The notes: generated from the sequence alone by a model not told the origin. A DNA stretch of 39,135 bases from Rhodobacterales bacterium CG15_BIG_FIL_POST_REV_8_21_14_020_59_13 (GCA_002783385.1 PFFX01000102.1:332-39466), one strand, 5' to 3'; numbered from the stretch's first letter, positions 19,601 through 28,534 are shown. Program-made: numbers and translations.

Positions 19601-19797
19601 ACCTGGGTGACGCGGTTTTCGACCACTTCGGCATTTGCGCCGGGATAATCGGCCCGCACAGAGACGATGGGTTGATCAACATCGGGCAATTCGCGGAGGG
19701 GCAGTTGTTGTAACCCCAGAACCCCGAAGACAATAATCAGAGCGCTGGCCACAAAGGCCAGAACAGGGCGGCGGACGGCGACATCTGATAAGGTCAT
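16675..19797 (-). CDS. RND-family efflux permease (HAE1-type)
   Basis: 1040 aa. MTLSDVAVRRPVLAFVASALIIVFGVLGLQQLPLRELPDVDQPIVSV, LVLVIGLVVDDSIVVLENIQRR, IGLVILIGLAAKNGILIIEFANQLR. Confidence 0.95.
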   Translation of the reverse strand: MTLSDVAVRRPVLAFVASALIIVFGVLGLQQLPLRELPDVDQPIVSVRADYPGANAEVVENRVTQVIEDQLSGIDGIERITSSSRDGSASISITFDLGRDIEAAANDVRDAVSRISDRLPPEVEQIDVRKQDSDARPFMWYALMSDRLTSEELSDYAERAMVDRLSVIDGVARIRIGGQRRYAIRIWLDPQAMAARGVTVANIDTALRTQNVEVPGGSIETPDTQIVVRVERLFSDPESFESLPISRGEGGHIIRLGEVADVSLEAEEPRTLFRGNGNNMIGLGIVRQSQANSVQVAQDVAAEVERIRPSLPAGMTMIVFSDDTVFIQESIREVWRTLFVAATLVVLVIYLFLGSFRAAIIPAAVVPVCLIGTFAGLAAAGFSINILTLLALVLVIGLVVDDSIVVLENIQRRVDMGEGAALASLRGGRQVFFAVIATTAVLVAVFVPLVFLPGFIGRIFNELALTIAVAVILSSFVALTLSPMMASKLIKPSNEAKGPARWVNEIVHRARHNYRSSLEIAVKTPWMIIPVVLVALGGSAYLLNRLPGELTPPEDRGSFFGFFSGPEGASFDYMTEQASEVENTVMEYVESGELRRILVVAPGWGGAGYNTGIVIGTMVHWDERRDGSEIMGEINARFGQLTGVRAFASMRSAIRGGGGGDDIQFVLQGPDYQSLDAEAERLLAAIRTGNPNLMRARKDYEPTSPRLVVDIDRNRAADLGVSVVDIGQTLQTHLGSRRVGQFMDQGEAYNVILENRRDDRSSAQDLESLYVAGRDGNLIPLSNLVSVREIGEASSRNRIDRQRAITVSATLAEGYTLGEAVEWLDDWAARELAPGFSTTYLGGAKEFLDANTALLFAFGMALLIVFLVLSAQFESFIQPLIIMLTVPLAVTGGLFGLEVIGSSLNIYSQIGLVILIGLAAKNGILIIEFANQLREEGRDLMTATLDAAEIRFRPILMTGLSTAIGAAPLMLASGPGAESRITIGVVIFTGVTVATLFTLFVIPVAYSVLGRFTKTPNWMTHRLETEAEEAGGEPVTGGQQ

Positions 19798-20915
19798 GGC
19801 TGGCTAACAAGAGCGCTGGCGGGTTCACCGGATTGTTGACGTCCGGATCCTGCCCGTTCAACGATCTCAATGGGCATTTGATCGCGGATACGATGGACCC
19901 CCTCCGCCACAATGACATCGCCAACCGCCAAGCCTGACGTGACTTCCACCCAGTTTCCGAGGCGGCTGCCCAGTTCAACATGCTGTTGCCGCACCACCCC
20001 GCTGCCATCACTTTCCTCGATAATAAAGACAAAGCTCTGATCGAGATATCGCGTGATGGCGGAGCCGGGAATGGCCGGTCGCGAACGGACATCCTGCCGC
20101 ATTTCCACCGTCATCAATTGTCCGGGGCGCAAATGGCCGGAGTCATTGTTGATCTCGGCCCGGACTGTGACGGTGCGCGTCACCGGATCAATACGGCTGC
20201 CAATCTGGGCGATGGTGCCAATAAAAACCTCGTCAGGATAAGCCGATGTTCCGGCCGTGATTTCCTGCCCCGGTGACAGCACCGACAAAAAGCGCTCCGG
20301 CACAGAAAAATCGAGCTTGATGATGGACGTGTCATCCAAGGTGATGATCGTATCGCCGGGACGCACCAAACTGCCAAGGCTCACTTCTCGCAGCCCGACA
20401 ACACCCGAAAACGGAGCACGAATGATCCGGTCGGCGAGCCGCGCCTCGATTGAATTGACACGGGCGACGGCCCGTTCGACGGCGGCACTGGCTTCATCCA
20501 GCCTCTGACGGGGGGCTATACCGCGTTCGATCAATCCCTCAACCCGGTCAAGTTCACGGCGGGATTCGCGCAGCGTGGCCCTTGCTTCGGCCAGATTTGC
20601 GACTTCTTCTGTGTCGGTCAGCTCGACAAGGATATCGCCTCCGGATACTTGCTGTCCTGACTCGAAATTCACACGCGAGATGGTGCTTGAGACACGCGCT
20701 GTAACCGCAATCGTTTCATTCGCTCCTGCCGTGCCGAGCGCTTCAACAAGGTCTGCGAAGGTCTGATTGCCCACCGTATAGGCCGCCACTGGTGTTGCTC
20801 CACCACGGAACCCGCCATTATCTGGCTCTGCGCCTCCGATAGACCGGATAAGAACTATGGCGGTCATGGCGATAAAGACGCCAAAAACAATAATCAGGGT
20901 GGTCGCGCGTTTCAT
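19794..20915 (-). CDS. RND efflux periplasmic adaptor (MFP) subunit
   Basis: HlyD-like barrel-sandwich hybrid (VSSTISRVNFESGQQVSGGDILVELTD ... IRAPFSGVVGLREVSLGSLVRPGDTIITLDD). 4-bp overlap with the pump gene. Confidence 0.93.
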   Translation of the reverse strand: MKRATTLIIVFGVFIAMTAIVLIRSIGGAEPDNGGFRGGATPVAAYTVGNQTFADLVEALGTAGANETIAVTARVSSTISRVNFESGQQVSGGDILVELTDTEEVANLAEARATLRESRRELDRVEGLIERGIAPRQRLDEASAAVERAVARVNSIEARLADRIIRAPFSGVVGLREVSLGSLVRPGDTIITLDDTSIIKLDFSVPERFLSVLSPGQEITAGTSAYPDEVFIGTIAQIGSRIDPVTRTVTVRAEINNDSGHLRPGQLMTVEMRQDVRSRPAIPGSAITRYLDQSFVFIIEESDGSGVVRQQHVELGSRLGNWVEVTSGLAVGDVIVAEGVHRIRDQMPIEIVERAGSGRQQSGEPASALVSQP

Positions 20916-21088
20916 ATTCTCTCCAGTTGTGAAATTGCGCCATTCGTCCGGAATATCAAGTCAGATGGCCACCACTGTGCAGATGGATCAGGACTGATCA
21001 CGCATTGGGGCGCTTGGGTGCCCAGCAGATGGGTGACTGGCCTGACTACCGTTTGACCGGCGATTTTACTAGGCCCGCCCGGATTGCG

Positions 21089-21502
21089 TCAAACGTGCTT
21101 CGAGACTCGCGTAATTACGCCCTCAAGCTTGACGGCTTCGGCAACTGTATTCGAAATCGTTCCGAACTTTCGGACATTCTTGTGCAGCAGGTCGAGGCGG
21201 TGCTCATCCTCATCTGTATCGACGATTATCTCATAGGTAATGGAAACCATTTTCGGAGGACTGTCCTGTCTTGCCCCATGAAGCTTCACCTCGACTCCGC
21301 GTAGTTCGAATTTCAGTAACGGCGTCACACGCTCAATCCCCTTGATCATGCAAGCGGCCACAGCGGCGAGCAATAATTCAGCTGGATTAAAGGCGTCTTC
21401 GCGGCCTTTCATATCGGTGTCGAGCGTTATTTCTGCCTGTTTTGTCTTGGCGAGGCTACCATGATCGTCGATGCGCCGGGCTTGAATTGAATATTCGAGC
21501 AT
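21089..21502 (-). CDS. OsmC family protein
   Basis: FNPAELLLAAVAACMIKGIERV and the C-terminal KFGTISNTVAEAVKLEGVI are OsmC-like. The usual second catalytic Cys appears absent. Confidence 0.8.
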   Translation of the reverse strand: MLEYSIQARRIDDHGSLAKTKQAEITLDTDMKGREDAFNPAELLLAAVAACMIKGIERVTPLLKFELRGVEVKLHGARQDSPPKMVSITYEIIVDTDEDEHRLDLLHKNVRKFGTISNTVAEAVKLEGVITRVSKHV

Positions 21503-21628
21503 TTGGCTTCACCATTTCTCCAGAGTCATTAAAAGCTCCCGGCAGGGCTCTGTATTACACAGGTTTCCGGCCAAGCTGCCAATAATTTCGTGGTTGATCC
21601 AAAGTGGGTTGTAATCATGGCATCATGT

Positions 21629-22498
21629 TTATTCCTCTGGCCCAGTGCCAGGGACAAGGAAGACCGGATTTTCATCCGCCGGCTTGGCCGCGAGTTCCTC
21701 GTCAGTCAGCCGGGTATAAATTTCGATCAGTGTGCCGTCAGGATCTGCAAGCCACAGCTCGTGTAGCGGCGTTCCTTTCCAGGTCGTGCGCGGTGGCTTC
21801 CCGACAACCGCACCGAAGGCAATGGCACGATCATAGGCGTCAATGACGGCGGCCTTGTCAACGACGCCGACGCCGAGATGGTAAAGAGTGTCGTGGTGCA
21901 ACTCCTTGCCGTCAGACACCACAAGTACGAAGTTCAGATCAAGGTCAGGCCGGATAAAGGTCGCGTAGCGATGGGTCCATTCCTTCGGCCAAGTGTTCAG
22001 CAACCAGGTGTAAAAGCGGGTGCTCGCTGCGAGGTCGCTGACGCGGATGCTTGCATGGAACTCCTCTGAGGCGGGGCCTTTTTCAATGGCTATCAAGGCT
22101 TTCAAAATCTCGAGCCGCCCCTTTATTTGGTTCCGTGCAGTGCGGAAGCGCTGGCGCATTTCCTCTGCGGGAAGAGAGGCGTCTTTGGAGGCCGGATCGG
22201 CGATCGGCCAGTGAAGCCGCCGTACGCGGCCCGGCAGCAACGGACAGACTTCCTCAGCGCAGAGAGTGACGACGAGATCGATCATTTCAACGTCGATCTC
22301 ATCCACTGACTTCGAGTGGTGTCCGGAAATGTCGATGCCGATCCCGGCCATCGCCTCAATGGCCCAGGGGTTGACCGCCGCAGGTTCAGAGCCGGCACTC
22401 ATCACGGTTACATCATCGCCGAAAATATGCCTCGCCAGACCCTCAGCCATCTGACTGCGGGCCGAGTTGGCAACACAGAGAAAAGCAATATTACGCAT
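21629..22498 (-). CDS. arsC: Arsenate reductase (LMW-PTPase type) fused to a C-terminal VOC (glyoxalase/ArsI-like) domain
   Basis: N-terminus [17 protein letters not shown] (CX5R P-loop) and [14 protein letters not shown] (resolving Cys pair). C-terminus [21 protein letters not shown]...LYHLGVGV...[14 protein letters not shown] (VOC fold with H/H/E ligands). Start MRNIAFLC at 22498. Confidence 0.9.
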   Translation of the reverse strand: MRNIAFLCVANSARSQMAEGLARHIFGDDVTVMSAGSEPAAVNPWAIEAMAGIGIDISGHHSKSVDEIDVEMIDLVVTLCAEEVCPLLPGRVRRLHWPIADPASKDASLPAEEMRQRFRTARNQIKGRLEILKALIAIEKGPASEEFHASIRVSDLAASTRFYTWLLNTWPKEWTHRYATFIRPDLDLNFVLVVSDGKELHHDTLYHLGVGVVDKAAVIDAYDRAIAFGAVVGKPPRTTWKGTPLHELWLADPDGTLIEIYTRLTDEELAAKPADENPVFLVPGTGPEE

Positions 22499-23591
22499 TG
22501 CCACCCCCCTGCTCCGAACCGCTCTCAATGGGCTTGCCGGGCGTGTCGTCAAACCAGCGCTGCTTCAGCCAGAGGGCGACCGTTACCAGCGAGATCAGGA
22601 CCGGCACTTCGACCAACGGCCCTATGACCGTCGCGAACGCTACCGGTGACGCCAGTCCGAACGCGGCAATGGCGACTGCGATTGCGAGCTCGAAATTGTT
22701 GCTGGCGGCTGTGAAAGCGATCGCCGTGGTTCGCGGATAATCGGCCTCAATCAGCTTGCCCATCCAGAAACTGACCAGAAACATGATGACGAAATAGATC
22801 GCCAGCGGAATGGCGATGCGCAGTGCGGCCAGAGGCAGCTCGAGTACCATCCCGCCCTTGAGCGAGAACATGGCAAAAATGGTAAAGAGAAGTGCGATCA
22901 GTGTCACCGGACCAATTCTGGGCAGGAACCGGCTTTCGTACCATACTTCTCCCTTACGCTGCACCAGCACCCGGCGTGTCAGATATCCGGCCGCGAAAGG
23001 TATGCCCAGATAGATCAGGACAGCCTGGGCGATGGTCCAGAAGCCCACATCAATAACACTGCCTTCAAGACCTATCAGTGGTGGCAGAAAAGCAAGGAAG
23101 AACCAGGCATAAATGCTGAAAAACAGAATCTGGAAAATTGAATTAAACGCGACCAGAGCTGCCACATACTGGTTGTTGCCTCCGGCAAGCTGGTTCCAGA
23201 CGATCACCATGGCAATGCAACGGGCAAGGCCGATAAGGATCAGTCCCGTCATGTATTCCGGATAATCGCGCAGGAAGGTTACCGCCAGCGCAAACATCAG
23301 CACCGGGCCGATCAGCCAGTTCTGAACCAGAGACAGGGCAAGGACCCGCCTGTCCTTAAAGACGAGCGGCAATTCCTCGTAGCGGACACGCGCCAAAGGT
23401 GGATACATCATCAGGATGAGGCCGATGGCGATCGGAATATTGGTGGTGCCGAAGGACAGGCTTTCGAGGAAGGCAGGGAAACCTTCAAAGACCGATCCAA
23501 GACCGACCCCCAGCGCCATTGCGGCAAAGATCCAGATCGTCAGATAGCGGTCCAGGAACGACAATTTCTTGCGGGGGGCGGCAGTTGCCAT
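22491..23591 (-). CDS. acr3: ACR3-family arsenite efflux transporter
   Basis: [60 protein letters not shown] and [22 protein letters not shown] are ACR3 motifs. Confidence 0.93.
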   Translation of the reverse strand: MATAAPRKKLSFLDRYLTIWIFAAMALGVGLGSVFEGFPAFLESLSFGTTNIPIAIGLILMMYPPLARVRYEELPLVFKDRRVLALSLVQNWLIGPVLMFALAVTFLRDYPEYMTGLILIGLARCIAMVIVWNQLAGGNNQYVAALVAFNSIFQILFFSIYAWFFLAFLPPLIGLEGSVIDVGFWTIAQAVLIYLGIPFAAGYLTRRVLVQRKGEVWYESRFLPRIGPVTLIALLFTIFAMFSLKGGMVLELPLAALRIAIPLAIYFVIMFLVSFWMGKLIEADYPRTTAIAFTAASNNFELAIAVAIAAFGLASPVAFATVIGPLVEVPVLISLVTVALWLKQRWFDDTPGKPIESGSEQGGGNA

Positions 23592-23812
23592 GCGTTACTC
23601 CATAGCCAAGTTTCAATCGCCGATAGGCGGTTGTTTCTTTGAGGATGATAGCGATTATCCGGATCCGCTTTATGCCACTTTGACAGGGCTCTTGCTCGAA
23701 AGACCGCTTAGCCGCTTTCCTCCGGCCAGTTCATGTATCTGCGTCAAGACTGCCAGTGAGGGGCTGGGCGACCGGGGGTTGAAGGCGAGGCCGGAAATAC
23801 TGATACCGGTCA

Positions 23813-24106
23813 TCATGCAGCCATTTTTTCATTGTTGTCTGCCACAACCATGATGGCGTCGATCATGTGCTGAACACTGCGCGGAAGGTCAGGATTGCGC
23901 CGATAGCGCACCCATTGGGCATCGCGCCGGTCAAGCACCAGCCCGGCTTCCCGCAGGACTTTCATATGCCGGGACATGCGCGACTGGCTCGTATCGAGTT
24001 GGTCCATCAGCTCACACACACAATGTTCGCCGCCATCCCAGACGATCTGGATCGCCTTGAGGCGGGTTGGCTCGGAGATGGCCATCAAAGTCTTTGAAAG
24101 GTCCAT
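23813..24106 (-). CDS. arsR: ArsR-family transcriptional regulator
   Basis: MDLSKTLMAISEPTRLKAIQIVWDGGEHCVCELMDQLDTSQSRMSRHMKVLREAGLVLDRRDAQWVRYR: ArsR winged-HTH with a CVC metal motif (E-x-C-V-C-E-L). Confidence 0.93.
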   Translation of the reverse strand: MDLSKTLMAISEPTRLKAIQIVWDGGEHCVCELMDQLDTSQSRMSRHMKVLREAGLVLDRRDAQWVRYRRNPDLPRSVQHMIDAIMVVADNNEKMAA

Positions 24107-24114
24107 AATTCTTC

Positions 24115-24138
24115 TATATGTTATTATACGCATATGCG
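24115..24138. promoter_or_regulatory. Candidate ArsR operator / promoter region
   Basis: Interrupted inverted repeat ATATG(24116-24120)-N10-CATAT(24131-24135) and the perfect palindrome CGCATATGCG (24129-24138), just upstream of the predicted arsR start. Confidence 0.4.
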
Positions 24139-24298
24139 CTATGATGCATTTACAAATCACACTCGCCGGGTTGCTGTCAATCTTATTTTTGAAGGACACA
24201 GTCAAGCAGACCAGCGGTTGGTCCTGATGTCTGATGTGGGGACGTCATGCTATGCTGGCATCCACTCAAACGCCCTCAGTTTTACAAAAGGCTCAGTT

Positions 24299-24943
24299 AT
24301 GCAGTTTCTGGTTTTTATCGGATCGGTACGGAACACCACTCCACCCGAGCCTGCCCGGCTTGGCGCGCGTGTTGCCGCTGCCTGCCGTCGTTTGCTCAGC
24401 GCAGGAGGGCATGGTGCGGAACTTATCGATCCCCTTGCTTTCGATTTGGGTGGTTCGTTCAAACCTCATTTTTCCTATGCGAAAGATCGTGCCCCAGAGG
24501 CGCTTAACCGTCTCGCCGATTCCATCAGATCGGCTGATGGATATGTCATGGTGAGCCCGGAATATAATCACTCCATGTCGCCTGCATTGGCGCATCTGCT
24601 GAACCATTTCGGCGCGTCGCTTTTTGCCTGGAAGCCTTCGGCCATCATCACCTATTCGGCAGGACAGTGGGGCGGAGCGAGGGCGGCCATGGGGATGCGC
24701 GGATTTCTCTCGGAGCTCGGTTGTCTGCCGGTTTCAGCCATGGTCCACATTCCCCGCGCTCAGGACGCGCTGGATGAGGAGGGGCAGTGGCAGAACGATT
24801 CCGAACGCTGGGACGATTATGCCGGCCGCACTCTGACGCAGCTTGAATGGTGGGCCGAGGCGGCGCGTCATCAGCGCGCGGACGGCGAGGTGGCCATAAC
24901 GGGATCCTTCACCAAGGACCCGTCACAACGCAACGCACCCTGA
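24299..24943 (+). CDS. NADPH-dependent FMN reductase-like flavoprotein
   Basis: MQFLVFIGSVRNTTPPEPARLG, GYVMVSPEYNHSMSPALAHLLNHF and AIITYSAGQWGGARAAMGMRGFLSELG are flavodoxin-like NADPH:FMN reductase motifs. ATG at 24299. Confidence 0.88.
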   Translation: MQFLVFIGSVRNTTPPEPARLGARVAAACRRLLSAGGHGAELIDPLAFDLGGSFKPHFSYAKDRAPEALNRLADSIRSADGYVMVSPEYNHSMSPALAHLLNHFGASLFAWKPSAIITYSAGQWGGARAAMGMRGFLSELGCLPVSAMVHIPRAQDALDEEGQWQNDSERWDDYAGRTLTQLEWWAEAARHQRADGEVAITGSFTKDPSQRNAP

Positions 24944-25145
24944 TGAGGCGTTAGCTGATTAATGCAAACGGTTTTCCGTTTGACTATGGCTTGCTGGCTC
25001 CATACCGCGATTTACTGCCGTTCGCCCAGGCGGGTGCCGCTCCATCAAGTCTGACCTGTACCTCAACACAAAAGTGGCATGACCTCCAGATCATGCCCCC
25101 CTGAAGGCCCTCCTTGCCTCCGAATTTTATACGCGGGAGACTTGG

Positions 25146-26813
25146 TCATTGCCCCAATAGTTCACGCAGTTTCGCCAGGCCGAAATGATAAGCCTGAGAG
25201 GCGTTGATCGTCGGCGGCATGATCAGAGCGTTGGGATCGACGACCACCTCAACGACCACAGGCCCGGTCTCGGCCAGTGCCTGCGACAGAGTGGCTTCCA
25301 ACTCGTCCGGTTCGGTCACGCGGAACCCTGCTGCTCCGCACGCCTTTGCCAGCGCGACGAAATCCGGGTTCAGGATGTCGGTGCCCCAGTCGGGCAGGCC
25401 TTTGGCTTCTTGCTCCAGCGTGATGAAGCCGAGTTTGGCATTGTTCAGCACAATGATGACGATGGGCAGCTTGTAACGCACTGCCGTCACCAGATCGCCG
25501 GACAGCATCGCAAACGCTCCGTCGCCGACGATGGCGATGGCGCGATGATCGGGGTAAGCCAGTTGCGCACCGATTGCGCCTGGCAAGCCGATGGCCATGG
25601 TGGCGAGCCCCCCAGACAACGTGAAGCGCTGTCCCGGGCGTATATGAAGATGCCGTGCCGCCCAAGCCGTCGAGGTGCCTGTGTCGGCAATGAAGATGGC
25701 ATTGTCTGGTGCAACTTTCGACAGCATTGAAACCAGGCGCGGCGGGCTGATCGGCGTGGCATCTGACGCCTCATCCTTGTCGCGCCGTTTGCGCCAGTCG
25801 GCCATGTGCGATTGAATGTCTTGCAGGAATATGTCTGACCGAGGCGTTTCTACGCCCTTCTTCAGAGTCTCAAGCGTCGGTCCGGCATGACCGACCAGCC
25901 CGATATCAACCGGATGGCGCCGGCCGATGCGGGTGGGTTCAATGTCGATCTGGATGATTTTGGCGGACTTGGGGTAGAAGTCGCGATAGGGAAAATCCGT
26001 GCCGACAAGGATCAGCAGGTCACAGCCATCCATCGCCTTGACCGCCGGCTTGCCGCCCAGAAGGCCGAGTCCACCGGCGCAAAGCGGATGATCATCATCG
26101 ATGATTTCCTTGGCCTTCAGGCTGCGGATGACAGGGGCTTGGACGGCTTCGGCAAAGGTCAGTAATTCGTCGCGCGCATCCAGACAGCCGATGCCGGCGA
26201 GAATGGCGACACGTTCGGATTTGGCGATCAGGTCCAGAGCCGCGCCGCAGTCTGCCGCGACCGGTGATATGCGCCCCGCCATTGCCGCCTTGATAGGACG
26301 GTCGGGACTGAGCGACATCTTGCGTCCCGACACATCGGTCGGAATCGACACATGCGCGACTCCGCGATGCGCGATGGCCGCATGGCAGGCTTCAAGGAAT
26401 ACATCGGGAACCTGCGCCTCGGTAGTGATGGTCTGGCTGTAAACCGCGACATCGGCAAAAAGCCGCTCCAGCCGCACCTCCTGATGCGCCTCTGTGCCAA
26501 GAACTCCGGTCGCCACTTGCCCTGTGATGGCGATGACAGGCGCGTGGTCCATGCGGGCGTCATAAAGTCCGTTCAACAGATGAATCCCTCCAGGCCCCGA
26601 AGTACCCATGCAGGCCGCCAGCCTTCCCGTCAGCTTGGCCTGGACCGATGCGGCCAGCGCCCCGGTTTCCTCATGACGAACGCCGATGAAATCTATCTGG
26701 TCCTGCCGGCGCAACGCATCGGTGACATCATTGATCGCGTCACCGGGAATTCCAAAAATATGTTCCACCTCATGGGCGGCGAGCACTTCCAGCAAAATAT
26801 CTGATACGGTCAT
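25146..26813 (-). CDS. ThDP-dependent enzyme, pyruvate oxidase / pyruvate:quinone dehydrogenase (PoxB)-like
   Basis: HIFGIPGDAINDVTDALRR, GVRHEETGALAASVQAKLTGRLAACMGTSGPGGIHLLNGLYDA, and ThDP motif AIVGDGAFAMLSGDLVTAVRYKLPIVIIVLNNAKLGFI. Confidence 0.87.
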   Translation of the reverse strand: MTVSDILLEVLAAHEVEHIFGIPGDAINDVTDALRRQDQIDFIGVRHEETGALAASVQAKLTGRLAACMGTSGPGGIHLLNGLYDARMDHAPVIAITGQVATGVLGTEAHQEVRLERLFADVAVYSQTITTEAQVPDVFLEACHAAIAHRGVAHVSIPTDVSGRKMSLSPDRPIKAAMAGRISPVAADCGAALDLIAKSERVAILAGIGCLDARDELLTFAEAVQAPVIRSLKAKEIIDDDHPLCAGGLGLLGGKPAVKAMDGCDLLILVGTDFPYRDFYPKSAKIIQIDIEPTRIGRRHPVDIGLVGHAGPTLETLKKGVETPRSDIFLQDIQSHMADWRKRRDKDEASDATPISPPRLVSMLSKVAPDNAIFIADTGTSTAWAARHLHIRPGQRFTLSGGLATMAIGLPGAIGAQLAYPDHRAIAIVGDGAFAMLSGDLVTAVRYKLPIVIIVLNNAKLGFITLEQEAKGLPDWGTDILNPDFVALAKACGAAGFRVTEPDELEATLSQALAETGPVVVEVVVDPNALIMPPTINASQAYHFGLAKLRELLGQ

Positions 26814-26921
26814 GGATCCTCCGAAAAACTATTGCGGCAAAATGCAGGAAAGGGAGGCCTGTGGAAAATCACATGTCCGACACTGCTATGGTGACGAGCC
26901 AATGTAAAAGGGTTTCATGGA

Positions 26922-26960
26922 GGAAATCCAGGCGCGGTAAAGTCACCGCGCCGATTTTCC
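26922..26960. other. Long imperfect inverted repeat / hairpin in the poxB-like/hpf intergenic region
   Basis: GGAAATC-ca-GGCGCGGT-aaagtc-ACCGCGCC-GATTTTCC: 8-bp perfect inner arm (26931-26938 / 26945-26952) plus an imperfect outer arm. Confidence 0.6.
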
Positions 26961-27135
26961 TGCCGGTTTCGAGGTCCAGCGGCCAAAGCGACCGGATTTG
27001 GCGCGGGATGCCGGGCAGGCGCATGAGGTGGTACGGGGCTTATCTTGGCGAAGTGGGGGGGAAGGGCGGTCTTGGTTAGTGAAACCGGTCTGTGGGGCTC
27101 AGAGTCTACCTTTGACCGCCTGCATCATTCCGGCT

Positions 27136-27450
27136 TCAGCGCCGTTCCAGTTTGCCGAATTCGCTGTCCAGCAGGGAGCGGATTTTTTTTGCGGCCCCGC
27201 GCAGGGCTGCGTTCACATTGGCGTCATTGTGGGTGACAGTCTGCGGCTGCATCCCCTCTGGCCGGGCCTCGACGGTGCAGCGAATATCGTCGGGCCCACC
27301 CTTGGCCCCGTTCACATCGGCCAGATGCACCTCGATCCGCGTCAGACGGTCCGTCAGATGACCCAACGCCGCCGTGACAAGCGTTTCGGCCACTTCGGCC
27401 AGCCTGTCATCGCCTTGAATATGGGCATCGGTATTCAGTTGGAACTGCAT
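27136..27450 (-). CDS. HPF/RaiA-family ribosome-associated protein
   Basis: MQFQLNTDAHIQGDDRLAEVAETLVTAALGHLTDRLTRIEVHLADVNGAKGGPDDIRCTVEARPEGMQPQTVTHNDANVNAALRGAAKKIRSLL. Confidence 0.75.
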   Translation of the reverse strand: MQFQLNTDAHIQGDDRLAEVAETLVTAALGHLTDRLTRIEVHLADVNGAKGGPDDIRCTVEARPEGMQPQTVTHNDANVNAALRGAAKKIRSLLDSEFGKLERR

Positions 27451-27683
27451 GTCGGTTCTCCTGTTTGACATCACCTAACATGAAAAACCATGAAGATGAC
27501 TGATCCAGCGCAAATCCAGCTGCACGGTCAATAAAATGTTGCCCAATGATAGCGTGAGCGGAGATTTTATGCGACCGCTGAACCCACCCATGGCAATAGC
27601 ACGGCATTTCTTGCGCAGGGTTTTGATCTGTAAGGCAGGTCGATCATTATCACGATTTGTTCATGCCGGTGGTTTCTTCAGTG

Positions 27684-27715
27684 TCACACCCTTACTTACA
27701 GGTCCAAGGGTGTGA
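27684..27715. promoter_or_regulatory. Perfect 10-bp inverted repeat, candidate regulator operator or hairpin
   Basis: TCACACCCTT (27684-27693)-acttacaggtcc-AAGGGTGTGA (27706-27715), perfectly complementary arms, upstream of the peroxiredoxin-like gene. Confidence 0.5.
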
Positions 27716-27873
27716 ATTCTCCCGCCAGAAGACGGCAAACCGGCGGCTTCCCACTCGAGGGGGCCACTCTTGCAAGCCTGTTCAGGAATAAATGATTGCC
27801 TGATAACCACCTCAAGCTGTCTGCAACACTTTTGCGCATCGCCGCGTTTGATTAGATAAAAGAGGAATTGAAT

Positions 27874-28401
27874 ATGACGGACAAATTGAAATCCGGAGAC
27901 CGCCTTCCCGACATCACCGTACCACAGCTTGGTGGGGGTAAGGTGCGTCTCGGCGTACCGGTTGACGATCGCGACTGGCAGATGGTGGTGGTCTATCGCG
28001 GCGCGCATTGTCCGATCTGCAAGACCTACCTTGGAGCGCTCGAGAGTCTCGTGCCCGAATTCACCAAAGCAGGTGTCGGCATACTTGCCGTTTCCAGTGA
28101 CCCCGAGGATCGCGCCCGAAGCTTTACCGGCGAAATAGGCGTGTCGTTTCCCGTTGGTTACGACATGACGGTGGATCAGATGCAGGCGCTCGGCCTTTAT
28201 GTCTCGGAGCCACGGTCGGAGAAAGAGACAGACCGTCCCTTCGCCGAACCTGGCGTATTTGTGATCAATGCTGACGGGCTGCTTCAGGTTGTCGATATCT
28301 CGAACGCACCGTTCGCCCGGCCGGATCTCGCCAGCTTCGCCAAGGGACTGAAATTCATCCGTGATAATGACTATCCGATCCGTGGCCGCCTGGCGGGCTG
28401 A
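27874..28401 (+). CDS. Peroxiredoxin-like / AhpC-TSA family thioredoxin-fold protein
   Basis: WQMVVVYRGAHCPICKTYLGALESLVPEFTKAGVGILAVSSDPEDRARSF: peroxiredoxin-like fold with CPxC. ATG preceded by agagga. Confidence 0.85.
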   Translation: MTDKLKSGDRLPDITVPQLGGGKVRLGVPVDDRDWQMVVVYRGAHCPICKTYLGALESLVPEFTKAGVGILAVSSDPEDRARSFTGEIGVSFPVGYDMTVDQMQALGLYVSEPRSEKETDRPFAEPGVFVINADGLLQVVDISNAPFARPDLASFAKGLKFIRDNDYPIRGRLAG

Positions 28402-28534
28402 GATGCTGCTTCCGCCCGGGAGGAGCACCCAGGCGCGGCATTAATCTGATGCGATCCAGACCGGACCCGTCCAGATTGCCTCCCTTTCCTCGTGAAGAGA
28501 GGCTCCTTCTTTGTAAACAACAGGAAATACGACG

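Noticed and set aside
21629-22498. Canonical ArsI organoarsenical lyase domain
   Set aside because: The vicinal cysteine pair expected for ArsI was not found in the VOC half.
27661-28428. 255-aa minus-strand ORF antisense to the peroxiredoxin-like gene
   Set aside because: The plus-strand peroxiredoxin-like protein has clear motifs and a ribosome-binding site; the antisense ORF has none.
28441-28456. Possible FNR-type box (tctgatgcgatccaga region) upstream of bdhA
   Set aside because: The half-site spacing is wrong (3 instead of 4 nt) and the arms are imperfect.
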